Positions 1 through 11,382 of a DNA stretch of 64,000 bases are shown in pieces. The DNA is from Steromphala cineraria (Eukaryota > Mollusca > Gastropoda > Trochida > Trochidae). Every line of letters begins with the position of its first letter. The stretch's first letter is position 1. The stretch spans positions 58,916,987 through 58,980,986 of the forward strand of contig OU744726.1 in assembly GCA_916613615.1 (NCBI GenBank), read 5' to 3'. The position numbers were made by a program, and so were the translations under genes. Under the pieces are notes generated by a model. It was given only the letters and a program-made list of their open reading frames with translations, made no database searches and had not been told where the DNA came from.

Positions 1-225
1 TTCCGGCAGTTACCGCTGGCGGAAAAAAGTGCATCACAAACCATTTGAATTTCTTTATCGAATGACAACGCTTTTCGAAAAAAACGGTTGGTTCATAACA
101 CCATGCCTCTACCATGATTCAGTAGCAAAAAATATGATTAAAGAGCAGCGTCGCTGATTGCACAACTAACTTTGTTTGCCTCCAATCAGGCATCTCCAAT
201 TCTATCCAACATCGGCGTAATATAA

Positions 226-280
226 CAGAGGCTGTATCAACATTTTATAACTTGGTCTGCCTCTGTGGAGAGAGAATGCT
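226..280. repeat. Foldback remnant, CAGAGGC / GCCTCTGTGG arms
   Basis: The left arm CAGAGGCT (226-233) pairs with GCCTCTGTGGAGAGAGAATGC on the right. The right arm matches the end of the complete small foldback at 50215-50279 and the half copy at 28717, so this is a third, partly decayed member of that family. No protein is involved. The left arm has lost the outer TACATTCTCTCC segment that the 50215 copy keeps. Confidence 0.6.
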
Positions 281-1537
281 TTTACATAGTGTTTTCAAAA
301 TATCTGATACAGATGTAAATCTTATGTTTTCATATTGAGCAGAAATTTCGGGTCTAAACCGTTTGCCCTTTTCGCATGTGAACGGTTCCTTGGAGTCAAC
401 AACACTCACATAATGTAATGTTTTACGGATATTGTGTCTGATTCCCTGTATATAACTTCATGTCTAAAAGTCATTACATACTGGGTTGAATTAATATTAA
501 AGTCGTCCTCTTGGCTACCAAGGAAATGTTATGATTTGATGCTTTTCTTTAATATAGATTGATGAAAGAACTTAGTAACAGATGTTAAGAATATATTATA
601 TTTAAAGTTTTAAAACAAATTTGTGATACTGCGTAAATACATATCTTATCTGTGACAGACATAGATAAACAAAATATTTATTTGTGACGCTGACAGGAAA
701 ACTAAGTATATAATGAATATTTGACTTCATCATGTTTTTCGCCGGATTTTATTTTTCTTATAAAAGACTTACGATGTTAAGCCCATGATATCGAAGTCGA
801 AAACACCAAAAAGAAATGTATTTTTCCTACGCTGGCACTGTACTGCATATTTAGTTGAAAATGATGACTTTGTGAGGTAAAGAAAGCATATTTCTTGAAG
901 ACTTTCTGAAATTTAAAACTTTATGTGTACGTCAAAAGAGATAAAAAGCACGTCAAAGATATTCAAAACCTATCCAAAACTCATTTTGAAAGCTGTGTAA
1001 TGTAAGGAAAACTTAGTTAATGTATGTGTCCTGACATTTTGTAGATCAGATGTCCACGGTACTTTATGAATGGAATACAGTTCGGTTAAAGAAATCATAT
1101 CCTTTCCATTAACTGTCAGCTCAATGAAAAATTGGTAACTGTCAACATCCCAAATAAAGCAAATCTTCATCATGACAAGCAACACAAATTAGTTCAATTT
1201 GTGAATTGACTGACCCAAGTTTGTCACTTGAACACATTCGGCTCACTCTCTGAATATCGTTCTGACCAACTGAATTATTTCCCAGACGCCTCGTAGACCC
1301 ATTCTGTGTCTCTCTATTCTATCCTAATTGGCATTAAAGCTCCCTTTGTAAGTCGTCTAATTACACGAATCTCTCCAGTTATTGCAGTGCATTGCCATTG
1401 TGTTTGATGGTGATTTCATCAAATACATTTACATGAACTTGCCTTTACATTATTCTGACTGGGTTCATTAATATTTGTATAAGCGAAGACTAGAAATAGA
1501 CGGTTTGACAATACATGTGCAGCTGGTTAACGTAATA
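281..1537. other. No feature recognised
   Basis: AT-rich sequence with frequent stops on both strands. I see no domain-bearing frame, TIR or tandem repeat here. The 71-codon frame on the minus strand near 970-1185 has no recognisable motif and is treated as chance. Confidence 0.5.
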
Positions 1538-1900
1538 TTAAAGGGGCAGTAGCACGTTTTTTGATAATTGTATATTTGGAAATTTTCACTGATAAATGTA
1601 AGCTATTGCTAAATGTACCATATTGACAGTGTAAAAAATCTCATTACACAGGCCAATCGTCTATAGTCAGAGGACAAAGTATGAAGATTCACATAAAATC
1701 CATTGGCGGCCATTTTGTGTGAACACCTTTAATTCATGTTGTGTAAGAAAAGGGAATCGCATTGCTAAATTTTACGTTATATATTTGAGTTATTATTGCT
1801 CCATTTAGTTTAAATAATCGTCTTTCAATTGGAACCATTAATTTTCATTTTGCTGATATCACATTATATTCCCCAAAAAAACGTGCTACTGCCCCTTTAA
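1538..1900 (-). mobile_element. TTAA-MITE copy 1 (piggyBac-like, non-autonomous)
   Basis: The element is bounded by TTAA on both sides. Its TIRs read AGGGGCAGTAGCACGTTTTT and, at the far end, the reverse complement AAACGTGCTACTGCCCCT. It is 363 bp including the TTAAs. The core appears on the plus strand as CCATTGGCGGCCATTTT, so this copy is in reverse orientation relative to the convention used here (ATGGCNGCC on the plus strand means +). There is no coding capacity. The TTAA target is demonstrated by the empty sites described for copies 6 and 12. Confidence 0.93.
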
Positions 1901-2705
1901 GTTTTACAAACACGATTTGACTAAAAAGCAATCCAAAGAAGCGATCACACCATTTCGAAAAAAAGGACTTTATTAAAAGGTCAATGTAAAAAAATCATGA
2001 ATGACATGTTTTTCTAAATCTAAAGTTAAACTGATATCGTGATTAATTAGTACATTCAGCATTGCAGATGAGCTTGTGATGTGGAAAGTTTCGGGAATAT
2101 ATATTTCAATCAGATATTTGTTTACAGTGCAAAATCTAAATTACAAGTCAAGTAATGCTTTAGTCTCTGATATTGAGTTGTAGATTTTAGTTTTCACATT
2201 TTGTAATCAAATAAATCAAATGTGAATAAACATGATAAACAAATGGTAAGAGTTGAGTCACTGATGCGATCAACCCATTTGGATTACCTGGTCAAGTTGT
2301 TGTTGACACAAATAATGGCATGATGTCACGGACAATGAAGCAATACCTTATATTGCAATCATAAGTGCTCAAACTGATTTGAGCTTATGAAAACTACATT
2401 AAAGTATCAAGCAATCCAATGTTCACACATCATTATCTAGATGAATTTATGTAACCACCACTGGGTGAGTAGATCAGATGACTGCATGACTTGCTTTTCA
2501 GATTTGATGGTAAACCGTATCAGCCACAAACATCCCTATGTTTCCTAACTGATTGTATATGCCATCGTATTCTAATAAAACTTACAATGGGTAATTTCAA
2601 GATTTAAATCTGTCTCATATTACAAGCTTTTCATCACAGCAATGCTCCTCGACGCAAAAACATAATGAAGCAATTTCAATTTCAAGCATAGCTCTTATAC
2701 GATTA
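1901..2705. other. No feature recognised
   Basis: AT-rich DNA between the first MITE and the foldback fragment at 2.7 kb. I see no conserved frame, TIR or tandem array. Confidence 0.45.
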
Positions 2706-2708
2706 CGA

Positions 2709-2800
2709 AACGATAACATTTTTATGAAACGAGTTAGTGGCTTGGTATTTGACGAGCGAAAGCGAGTTACATTCTGATAACATTTACGTATTTCATAAAA
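2709..2800. repeat. Diverged copy of the ATAACATTTTTATGAAAC foldback
   Basis: Contains ATAACATTTTTATGAAACGAG, then TTGGTATTT, then ACGAGCGAAAGCGAGTTA. The same words appear, in places on the opposite strand, in the well-preserved palindrome at 5224-5336. It abuts the 5' end of the LINE relic, so the LINE may have inserted next to or into it. Confidence 0.55.
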
Positions 2801-2821
2801 TTATAATCAAATGGGACTTTA

Positions 2822-3840
2822 GTGTCTTATTTATTATTCACTAAAAACAATCTTAAAAACTTGACGAAATTCGCACTCATGGCCATTGAGGCCGTCCCGC
2901 TAACATTATTACGTCATTATATCCAGGATGTTATTGTTCCAAATGTGACATATAAGTTTTGGAAAGATACATTACAAGCATGGAATGTATATTTTTCAAA
3001 CTGTAAATCCTTGAAAAGGGAAATATATTCTGAATTTATTTACTACAATGATAACAATGATAACAACCAATCCGTTTTCCTTAAAAAAAACATATACTCC
3101 GCTGGTGTGAAATTTGTGAGTGACCTAATTACTGATACAGGCTGTTTATTATTATATGAACAATTTATAACTTTGTATAAAACCAATGCAAATGTGACCC
3201 GCTGACCTGCTTCGGACTCAAACATTCTATAAAGGAATATCTAAATAAATTTCAACTCAATGCTGATCAGTTACCTGAAATTCCAATATTACCTTACAAT
3301 CATCTGCAAATATAATCTGAACGAAAAGGATCAAAACACTTCTACGATATATTATTGAATAATTCTTTCCAAAAGAATTAAATATAATAATAAATGGGAA
3401 CAAATTCTTGACGAAATTTATTCTGACTTAGTGGAAAATGATTAATGAAATGCATTACAGATGTACCGAATGTACTGAATTGCGATGGTTTCAATATCGA
3501 CTTATACATAGAATTATACCTGTGAGTTCCTATCTCTTCAAACTTAACTATATTGATTCCCCACAATGCTTATTCTGCAAAAATGGAATATGTGACATTG
3601 AACATTTATTCTGGGATCGTGAATGTATTAACTCTCTTGGAAAGATATCCAACAATGGATCAATATTAATGCTCATCTAAACAAACAACGAAAGAAATAA
3701 TACTGGGATATGTATTAAAAAACAACGACCCATTAAAAGTTATAACTTTGTTGATCAAACAAACTACTCTGAAATGCTATAATAAGGAGTCAAATATAAC
3801 TATTGAGAGTTGTCACACTATTATGATAAAGTAAAAGCCA
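2822..3840 (+). pseudogene. LINE ORF2 C-terminal relic (post-RT region plus zf-RVT zinc knuckle)
   Basis: This is a 5'-truncated, frameshifted remnant of a non-LTR retrotransposon reverse-transcriptase ORF, probably of the L1/Tx1 type. Piece 1 (2822-3202) reads open for 127 codons and carries FWKDTLQAW at residues 46-54, followed by a G(V)KFVSDLI-like stretch typical of the region after the RT domain. Piece 2 (3438-3677) carries RWFQYRLIHRIIP followed by a zinc-knuckle pattern with Cys44, Cys47, His57 and Cys63 in that frame (CLFC...EHLFWDREC), the classic zf-RVT arrangement. Continuing coding similarity runs on after two more frame changes: WKDIQQWI near 3640-3700, then EIILGYVLKNN from about 3693 to 3835. 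There are at least three frameshifts and several stops between pieces. No upstream RT catalytic motif or endonuclease remains, and I see no poly(A) tail. It is not functional. Confidence 0.88.
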
Positions 3841-4757
3841 TAGCCTACTCTTCATGTCAGTACGACAAATTTTGGTCAAGTTGTCACCACTTGTTCACAT
3901 AATCGCTCGTTTGCCTTTTGTCCATTGAAAAATAGATTTATAAAGACGATGCTCAACACCAAATAATTTCACACTCTGAAGTTTACACATATCCTCGAAC
4001 GTTGATTGGTCTAGGGCATGGTCATGTGATCGAAGATTCATCGATTCATTTCTCATGAACTCACAAAAACAGTGTTCATACTTGTGTGAACGTTGACCGG
4101 AACTACTTTGATTCTCCGTCCAACATCAAACCAAACGTTATTCAAGAATTTGTTTGTAAAAATTACCAATGGAATTGTAATTTTAGCTTTATTTTCCAAG
4201 TAGATTATTTTGTTTTGAAAACATTCACTTTTATCATTTGTTTTAGATCATTTGATAGGCTAATCATAATATTGCAAAATAGCCTAGTAGATCTGATCGA
4301 ACGGAACGAGATGAATATTTACATTACGGTCATTGTTGAGTACTGTAAAGCGTAACAAAGACAGTCTTCATACTCACGATGTTTACACAAGAGATGACAA
4401 TTATCGATAGAGCAGTTACAAGTCACTAATTACTGTTGTTTACATATTTTGACGAAGATACCCCTGCAAATGGCGACCAGCATGACACGACGTCTGATGC
4501 ATAAATGTAAGGCAGATAACTCTGATATCTTGTCCATTGCACGAAGGGATTTTATACAAGTTTGCGCTTCATTTAGAAATTCTTAGTGCATCATGTTATC
4601 TTATCTCATATATAACACAGACTTATTTTGATAAATATTCAGTTTCTTTTCAAATTGGGATTATTTCTGGTCGCATGTCGCAGTGTTACTCGTTCAAAGG
4701 AAAAAAACAGTATTCATATCACTCCGCCGTTCCATTCCATATATGGTGCGAAATTAT
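3841..4757. other. No gene recognised
   Basis: Frames of 89 codons (4086-4355) and 110 codons (4537-4869) are open here but have no domain, signal peptide or codon-like composition that I recognise. The second runs into the palindrome at 4758 and is partly a by-product of it. I see no RNA gene. Confidence 0.45.
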
Positions 4758-4928
4758 AAGAATTGAATGTCAGTTTGTGTGTTTGCACTGGAAAATGAAC
4801 GATGTAAAAGCTACATTCAAACTTTCATGTGAACCCGCTCGCAAGCTCGCTGGGTTCACACAAGTTTGAATGTAGCTTTTACATCGTTCATTTTCCAGTG
4901 CAAACACACAAACTGACATTCAATTCTT
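4758..4928. repeat. 171-bp near-perfect palindrome (foldback)
   Basis: The left arm begins AAGAATTGAATGTCAGTTTG and the right arm ends with its exact complement. The arms are about 75 nt and differ mainly by a small indel near the centre (ACTTTCATGTGAACCC against GGGTTCACACAAGT). The loop is about 15 nt and contains GCTCGC twice (GCTCGCAAGCTCGC). No clear target-site duplication flanks it. Such structure suggests a recent foldback or an inverted duplication of unknown origin. Confidence 0.92.
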
Positions 4929-4984
4929 GATTGTACCCTTTATCCACCATCCAATATGAAATTATGAATGAACTATGTGTATGA

Positions 4985-5223
4985 ACATATGTACATTTAT
5001 TACTCTCCCGTTGAAGATATCGCTGTTTAATAAATCTACAATGTTATTACACATTGTGTAATAACATCGCGCGCTGACCGAATGACGTGACGTAATGATG
5101 ACGTCACAATTGTTAAGTATGACGTCATAATGTCAGCGGGCCGGCCGCGACAGTCATGTTGGCGACTTTCTTTGTATTTTTACGATGTTATTAAGCAAGT
5201 AATAAATAAAATACTAAACTCGG
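4985..5223 (-). repeat. TGACGTCA-bearing dispersed repeat (inverted copy)
   Basis: On the opposite strand this matches the segments at 43740-44030 and 61080-61330. Shared landmarks include TTATTACTCTCCC, ATCGCTGTTTAATAAATCTA, TAATAACATCGCGCGCTGACC and GTCAGCGGGCCGGCCG. It carries two exact TGACGTCA octamers (5099-5106 and 5120-5127), the consensus CRE/CREB-ATF site. It has no open frame of note. The GC-rich core is unlike the surrounding sequence. Confidence 0.8.
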
Positions 5224-5336
5224 TCCCGTTTCATAACATTTTTATGAAACTCGTGAATGGTATAGGTATTTAACTCGCTTTCGCTCGTTTAATACCAACC
5301 CATTCACTCGTTTCATAAATATGTTATGAAACGGGA
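5224..5336. repeat. 113-bp palindrome, TCCCGTTTCATAAC arms
   Basis: The left arm TCCCGTTTCATAACATTTTT and the right arm (ending ATGTTATGAAACGGGA) are inverted, with a degenerate centre around CTCGCTTTCGCTCG. It joins the CRE-bearing repeat directly and probably forms its end. The related loci at 43760 and 61085 have a different sequence (AATAATTTATTAAACGG) at the same edge. A diverged relative lies at 2709-2800. Confidence 0.82.
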
Positions 5337-5985
5337 CGTCGTTTAGTATTCTCTATATATGTGATCAAAAATGTGGAATAAAAAATTGAAAAACCTAAAC
5401 ATTATTACGTCATGCTTAACGAGTAAGAAGTCATTGTGACGTCACCTCAAACGGCCAGTACGCGACATATTGTGTTTTCAGAATTCGACTAATCAAACAG
5501 CCAAATTTTCAACGAGCGAGTAGCTAAACAATTAAGTACTAACATGAACAAGTGTTTCATAGTTTGGTCAATGATATAAAATTATGTTAAAGATTTCACA
5601 TTGATAGAAAAACGGTTTGGACAGTCTTACTTACATTCTTTCCATATGACCTTAGAACATCGCATTAACAGTGAAGATAATTAGCGTGCATAGAGTGTTT
5701 ATAGACTACACTTCTCTACACTAAATATTGTTAAGTATTTCCAGTGCTATAAAGTTGACATTTATTGTTCTAAGGTGAATTAATTGGTGATTTAGGTCGT
5801 CTCTGCTGATTAACATTTGCCACTTGAATCTATGAATGTCTTCATCATACAATGAATAGTGTTCTCGGCATAGCAAAGGCAACGGATATTTTCGGTATCT
5901 TTTGGGCGTGGTTAAAGGTCATATTCGAATACCGATGCAAATTTCAAAGGTCAATGTCGGAACTTCTTATCAAAATTCCGATGAC
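5337..5985. other. No gene; isolated CRE-like octamers
   Basis: No frame or RNA gene is recognised. Two exact TGACGTCA octamers occur, at 5437-5444 and 5982-5989. Whether they bind anything cannot be judged from sequence. Confidence 0.4.
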
Positions 5986-5989
5986 GTCA

Positions 5990-6085
5990 TAAGCGTTGCC
6001 TTGGTGAATATCACGTGTGTAAGGCCGACAAAACATTGAATCAACCTCACTTGAAGTCAATAATTGTTTAGTGTTGCACAGAAAA
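5990..6085 (+). repeat. Half copy of the GAATATCACGTGT foldback family
   Basis: GTTGCCTTGGTGAATATCAC, a GACAAAACATTGAATCAACC stretch and GAAGTCAATAATTGTT are shared with the right half of the large palindrome at 48974-49197. Only one arm is present here, so this copy cannot fold back on itself. Confidence 0.7.
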
Positions 6086-6484
6086 TATTGCTTATGAGAA
6101 AGCAATATCACTCGGCGATATGATTGTTGTCCTTGACTTTCAACAATGCTCTACCATTGTCAAATAAATGATACCACAATACTTTAACATCATCAGGAAA
6201 TAACATCAACATGCTATGGCACCGCAGTGTAAGTCTAATATGGCACTGTTGTGTTTCGGAGACAGAGAAGTGCCCTCAACAAGTAGTGAATGCGATTTTG
6301 AACAATAAACCGAAATCTCGAGTAGGTAGAACCATCGTGTCTCTAAACATCAATTATATCAACACTTACTTTAAAAAAAGCCTAGGATATTTGATACAAG
6401 TATCAGCTTGTGTTGTAATATATTTGATGTCAGAAGGTTTTCATGTGATATTCTCTACGTGTTAACTGGAGCTAGTAACTTCAG

Positions 6485-6820
6485 TTAAAGGGGCAGTAGC
6501 ACGTTTTAGGGGAATATAAGGTAATGTCAGGAAAATGAAAATAAATGACTATAATTGAAAGACACTGTATTTAAACTAAATGAAGCAGTTTTAATCAAAT
6601 ATATAATGTAAAGTTCAGCCATGCGATTCCATTTTCTTACACATATTGAATTAAAGGTGTCTACACAAAAATGGCCGCCAATTGAGTTTATGTGAATATT
6701 AATAATTTGTCCTTTGTCTGTGGATGATTTGTTTGTGTGATGAGATTTTAGTATTAACGTACAATTATAAGTAAACAATTCAAAACATATATTTTCAGAA
6801 AACGTGCTACTGTCCCTTAA
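6485..6820 (+). mobile_element. TTAA-MITE copy 2
   Basis: TTAA at 6485-6488 and at 6817-6820. The TIRs are AGGGGCAGTAGCACGTTTT and AACGTGCTACTGTCCC, so the right TIR carries one C-to-T change and a 1-bp loss. The core ATGGCCGCCAATTGAG is on the plus strand. The copy is 336 bp including the TTAAs, slightly shorter than the ~360-bp norm. Its AT-rich interior holds a 100-codon frame on the minus strand that is not conserved in other copies and is not a gene. Confidence 0.9.
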
Positions 6821-7724
6821 AACATACATGTATTAAATGAAATACAATTATAATTATGACAAATTTGCCATAACATTGATACAGTTAGACTCAAGCTCCT
6901 GCAGTCCAGCACACTCCGCCGATTTCAGGAAAACAGTTGTGTCAAAATGAAACAATAGTTCAATATCTTAACTTACATCTTTTGAAATGAGATTACTTTT
7001 CATAATGATTTTAGACCCATTGCAGATTTATTAGTAAATGAAAGACTGTCTGGTTTAAATCAGACGATGAGTATCTCGAGAAATACATATGATTACACCA
7101 TTTAGTTGAAAGTGACGCCAGATCTTCTCTGTGTTCCTGGGAATATCGTACACTGATATATAAACAAAGACATAGATCTAAGTGATAATGATATGGTAAT
7201 GGAATTTACTTATTATCACTTATATGTTATTAGACAAACCATTCCATGAAAAGTAATGTACAGATTAAAAATACGAATTGAACTTAAATTGTAACTGCAA
7301 ACTTAACGAAACAAAACTTTATATGCAAACACAACATTTTTATGTTTTGTTTATAATGCACGGTCATTTGATTTCGGAGCATTCTTCGAACATAACCATT
7401 TGAATTAAATCGAGCTGCCAAATTTGTCGAGGTAATGTTGGTGTATAATTTATGTTCTATGGTATTGTAAATAAATCGTGTCTACAAGGACACCACCATA
7501 AAACACCTCAAAATATATAGAGTGATAAGTGTATCACGATTTCGAAGTATCAGACCAAACCTTTATGGGTGGGTTGTGTCGAGGGAAGGCAAGGGGACAC
7601 ATTCTATTGGTAAAAAATATTTGGTTTCTGGTTCATGTTTTGTTAAAAGATCTTTGTTTAATATGGGAATGGGCTAGAAACATAATTTACACTATATTGA
7701 CACACACGAGATTAAAATTGTTGT
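6821..7724. other. No feature recognised
   Basis: AT-rich DNA with no recognisable frame. The 65-codon frame at 7529-7726 has no homology that I recognise. Confidence 0.4.
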
Positions 7725-8225
7725 AAATATGTTAAAAAGAAATCACTTTTATTGATTTTCAAATAGAATATGTCCTGTTGATGAACATTTGTGTTATATC
7801 GAAATTAAATTGGAAACAATTATAAAGATATAATAACATTTTTTAAGAAAACCCAAAAAAGTTTCAAGTATTTTTTGAACGATAACTAAACTCTTGTTCT
7901 TATCACTTTTAGAATACGACGTAAAATGCTCGAAAGATTTGTAATCTAAAATCTTACACATGATAAATTCAACTGAATACACACTCTACTGACCCCTACT
8001 ATTTCTAAAATGTTGAAAATATGTTAAAAATAGATAAGTTCATTTTTACATAGAATATCTATATTGACGAACACTTTTTTGTATCCAAAATAATTTTTGA
8101 ACAATTTAAAAAATATTTTTTGAAAACATAATAAAAAGAAACACGCTTAAGTAATCTTAAGCTTTGAACGACGATTTAACTATTGTTCTTATCAGAACAG
8201 AACTCCAATATATAATACGTTCAAT
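7725..8225 (+). repeat. Two tandem copies of a ~250-bp dispersed repeat
   Basis: Copy a (about 7725-7985) and copy b (about 8005-8225) share ATGTTAAAAA, ATAGAATATCTATATTGACGAAC-like words and CTATTGTTCTTATCA-type words. A third, inverted copy lies at 24920-25165. There the reverse complement shows ATAGAATATGTC, TTTGTGTTATATC, CTCTTGTTCTTATCA and AAAATCTTACACATGAT in the same order as copy a. No TIR or coding capacity is evident. Confidence 0.7.
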
Positions 8226-10197
8226 TGAAGTGTTACTTTCTTTCGCCTGTCAGTTTACATTTCTAATTCCAGGAAGCTCTGCGAGAGACGAAAACAAACA
8301 TAAATATTTGTTTTTATTTGACATATAGTTATTTTCCGCATTTTTGGTGCTATTTGCAATTCATTTTTATTTAACGAGGGAAATGAAATCCAATTATTAC
8401 AACCATGTCTCATGTTGTGAGACGACAGTGTGTAAAACACGTAATTATTCAAACAACTCAAAGCTTTCGAAATAATTAGCCTATTGAATGAAACCCAATA
8501 GACAAACTGACTAGTTTCAAGTTACCTTTGTGCTGAGGTACTCTCAGGATGTTACAATGACTCTTGGCAAGCCATCTTACACGTGAAGATATAAATTTAA
8601 TAAGCAAATGTGATTGTTCAAAGAAAGCAATTTCTCAAAACTCGTCTGAAAATGTTTTTCGAAAAGAACTTCTAGCTTAAAATCGACTTATATTCTAATT
8701 TTAAAAAGTTAATGACGTTTTGTATTACCTCGTTTAAGGTGGCATATTGACTGAAAAAAATATATTTTCCATAAGTAGTCTTCTTTTTTTTTACGTTTTT
8801 GTCAGAATCAAAGACCTCAATGGTTTATCATTATATTACAGTTTTATTAGCTGCATAGTGGTAATGGTATTTATACAACCTTTTCCCTATTTTATAAGTA
8901 TAAGTAAAATACATGTAGTTTACACAATACCATTAAGTCATGAATAATGGGGTTCTCATCAGATGATCGTAATACAAAATATGTGACTTTATTCAACATA
9001 ATGAAAACAAATGTGGTAAATTTCCCATTTAAAAAGCAGTTTTAAGAATCAAAATGGAACAAAAAATGATAATTAAATGTAAAAGAATGCTCTCTTTTCT
9101 AAAAGAGGTATTCCAGATGTTAAACTTTCAGTATGCCTGGGAAAAAGCATACACAAAAAGACAATTGCTGTTTGACACATTACATCAATAAAGTTGGTAA
9201 TACATGTAAATATAATATCAACCTTTCAAATGATAATTATTCATAGTACTTATCCTTCACAAAACCTAAAAATATAAATTCTGAACACCATACAGTTGTA
9301 TGACCAACATTAAAGAATAAACATTCATTTTGTTTAACAAGCTCTTCGCAAAGAAAGGCATAGGTTAAACGGTCCATTTAGAAACATTTTACTAGATAGT
9401 TGGAATAAATCATTTTACTTTTCACAATAACTATACGGTCCTTGTTGCCATTGCCATTTAGATTTTTAAATTGTTGAACTTTTTAAAAGTCTTTACATTT
9501 CTAAATAGATAGCTTAAATGTTCGTTTCTTTAGATCTAAATATTTTTATTTACGAAGGTGCAATAAATTTGTTTTATTAAAGACATTTCCCGAATTAAAA
9601 TGTCAAAGACATGTCTTCTGGAGCGAAATAAATAATTCAAAGTTTATATAAAAAATATTTAAAAATTCTAGTAGTTCTTGTGTATACCACTAATTATATT
9701 CCTAGCCATCTCTTCTTCATAGAATAAATAACATTTTTAACGAGTGTTAATCATTGTGTTTTCAGACCACCTATTAGGGCATACAATATTGTCTCTTACG
9801 GATAACAACTCGTTCTTTGACAAGCAACGAGAACAAGTAAATTACCATTTATTATGTATATATATAATCTGATCTGGGAAACCTTTCATGATTCTCTAAC
9901 AAGATTAACCAGGACCGAAAATCACAGAAACCGTATAAAGATTGATTACATGAATAGAAAGTTTTGTTACTATTGTGTATTATTAACTTCACAACTAGCG
10001 ATACAATTTAATTTTAGTTATTAATTCAAATAAACTTCATTGACGGCAAAAAGAAAACAATTTTTTTAAATGAAATTATATCCAAAATTATATGGTATGG
10101 ACGCTTACTTTAAAGTGCGCAAAGACAAAGCTGAAACGTATTTTTGCAAATCTTTTAATTGAGGTATAACCATTGTCATTATATACATGTATATATT
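8226..10197. other. Long AT-rich stretch, no feature recognised
   Basis: Nearly 2 kb of low-complexity AT-rich sequence. The short frames (for example 8255-8461 minus and 8747-8947 plus) show no domain. I see no TIR pair or tandem repeat. Confidence 0.45.
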
Positions 10198-10206
10198 TAT
10201 ACCTTG

Positions 10207-10645
10207 CATCCTGCTACATCAGCGTATATGTCTCCGCTAATGCTACAACCTATCCCCTGATATCCTCTTATAGTCTTCTGTCGTATCGCTATATATAGCA
10301 AGCCAATCAAATGATGCCCTTTCAGCGATAGCGGCAAACTAGTTTCTTGGCTTCGTTCCGCGTGCTCACCTCGTGATTCAAATTAACCAATGAGAGTGCT
10401 ATTAGATAATAAATCTGATTCTCATTGCAGTCTCCCGCTAAGCTCCAAATCACGCGCTCTTAGATTTCCACGTGCGACATCACTAGACAACAGTGTATGG
10501 AGTTCGAAATAGTTTGACTGAAAACAGACAGGCTATAAATAGCACTGAGCAACCACCAGTCAGCGATACGACAGAAGACTATAGGAGGATATCAGGGGAT
10601 AGGTTGTAGCATTAGCGGAGACAAATACGCTGATGTAGCAGGATG
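10207..10645. mobile_element. Mutator-like (MULE-type) non-autonomous TIR element
   Basis: The TIRs are 84 bp (10207-10290 and 10562-10645) and I see only two mismatches between them. The outermost sequence is CATCCTGCTACATCAGCG. A perfect 9-bp target-site duplication, TATACCTTG, flanks the element (10198-10206 and 10646-10654). Long TIRs with a 9-bp duplication are the hallmark of the Mutator superfamily; that assignment is an inference, since no transposase is present. The interior is GC-richer than its surroundings. It holds CCAATGAG and AGCCAATCAA words and a canonical TATAAATAG at 10534-10542, so the element carries promoter-like sequence. The ORFs overlapping it are artefacts. Confidence 0.92.
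10534..10542 (+). promoter_or_regulatory. TATA box-like TATAAATAG inside the MULE-type element
   Basis: A full TATA consensus lies about 20-30 bp upstream of the right TIR, and CCAAT-like words lie further upstream inside the element. If active, transcription would start near the inner edge of the right TIR and run out into flanking DNA. Nothing downstream looks like a gene, so the function is unproven. Confidence 0.35.
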
Positions 10646-10654
10646 TATACCTTG

Positions 10655-11380
10655 GTGCTGATCCTAAGTCGCATGACACAAAAGTGTAATAAATGTCCAT
10701 AATCAATGCTGGTCACCCCCTTAGTGAACAAAATGCTTAAAATCGGTAAACGACCTACCAGAAATATCACCTTTGAAATTTGACCAAAATGAGCAGCGTC
10801 TAGCCTTTTCTCAAGAATCACCATTTTTCATTAATTTCTACGAGTTATCTTAGCAGCAATACCGAAAGGTTCGATGTTCTTAGCGGTTTTGACAACCTAG
10901 TTACACAAACGATAGTTGTCTCTTTACTGCATGAAGGCTGACATCTCTTACGTTAGGCCATCGTCAACTTTGTCTCTCTGTGACGTCATTGATAGAACAC
11001 ATCACAAGTGTGCATGTTGTCATCTTCTCTTGCATTTTTAGCGCTTGAGCAGTTGTCACGTGAGTTCATTCATTACCCAAATGATAACCATTGGGCACTG
11101 AGTCCGCGCCTGGCATTTAATGCTAAAGTTACATGTAATTATTGCGAAAAAAACCTTTAACGAACATCAGGAGAGTCAAAATTGTGACCCCTGTCCAAGT
11201 TATAAAATTAAAGTAAAACAATGACAGTAACGGAATGATTTCTCATATCGTAGTATTTTGTAAATACAGTAAAACAATTTTTGCTCACAATTTACTTTTT
11301 GAAATATGGAGGCAGCAAAGTGTTGTTTGGTAACTTTAACAAACTTAAGCCATTTAAAAATAGATCGTCATATTTGCATG
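10655..11380. other. No gene recognised
   Basis: No supported frame or RNA gene. One exact TGACGTCA octamer lies at 10981-10988. Confidence 0.4.
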
Positions 11381-11382
11381 CG

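Noticed and set aside
1..24. Short hairpin TTCCGGCAGTTACCGCTGGCGGAA at the window start as a TIR or terminator
   Set aside because: It is too short, has no partner further in, and is cut by the window edge.
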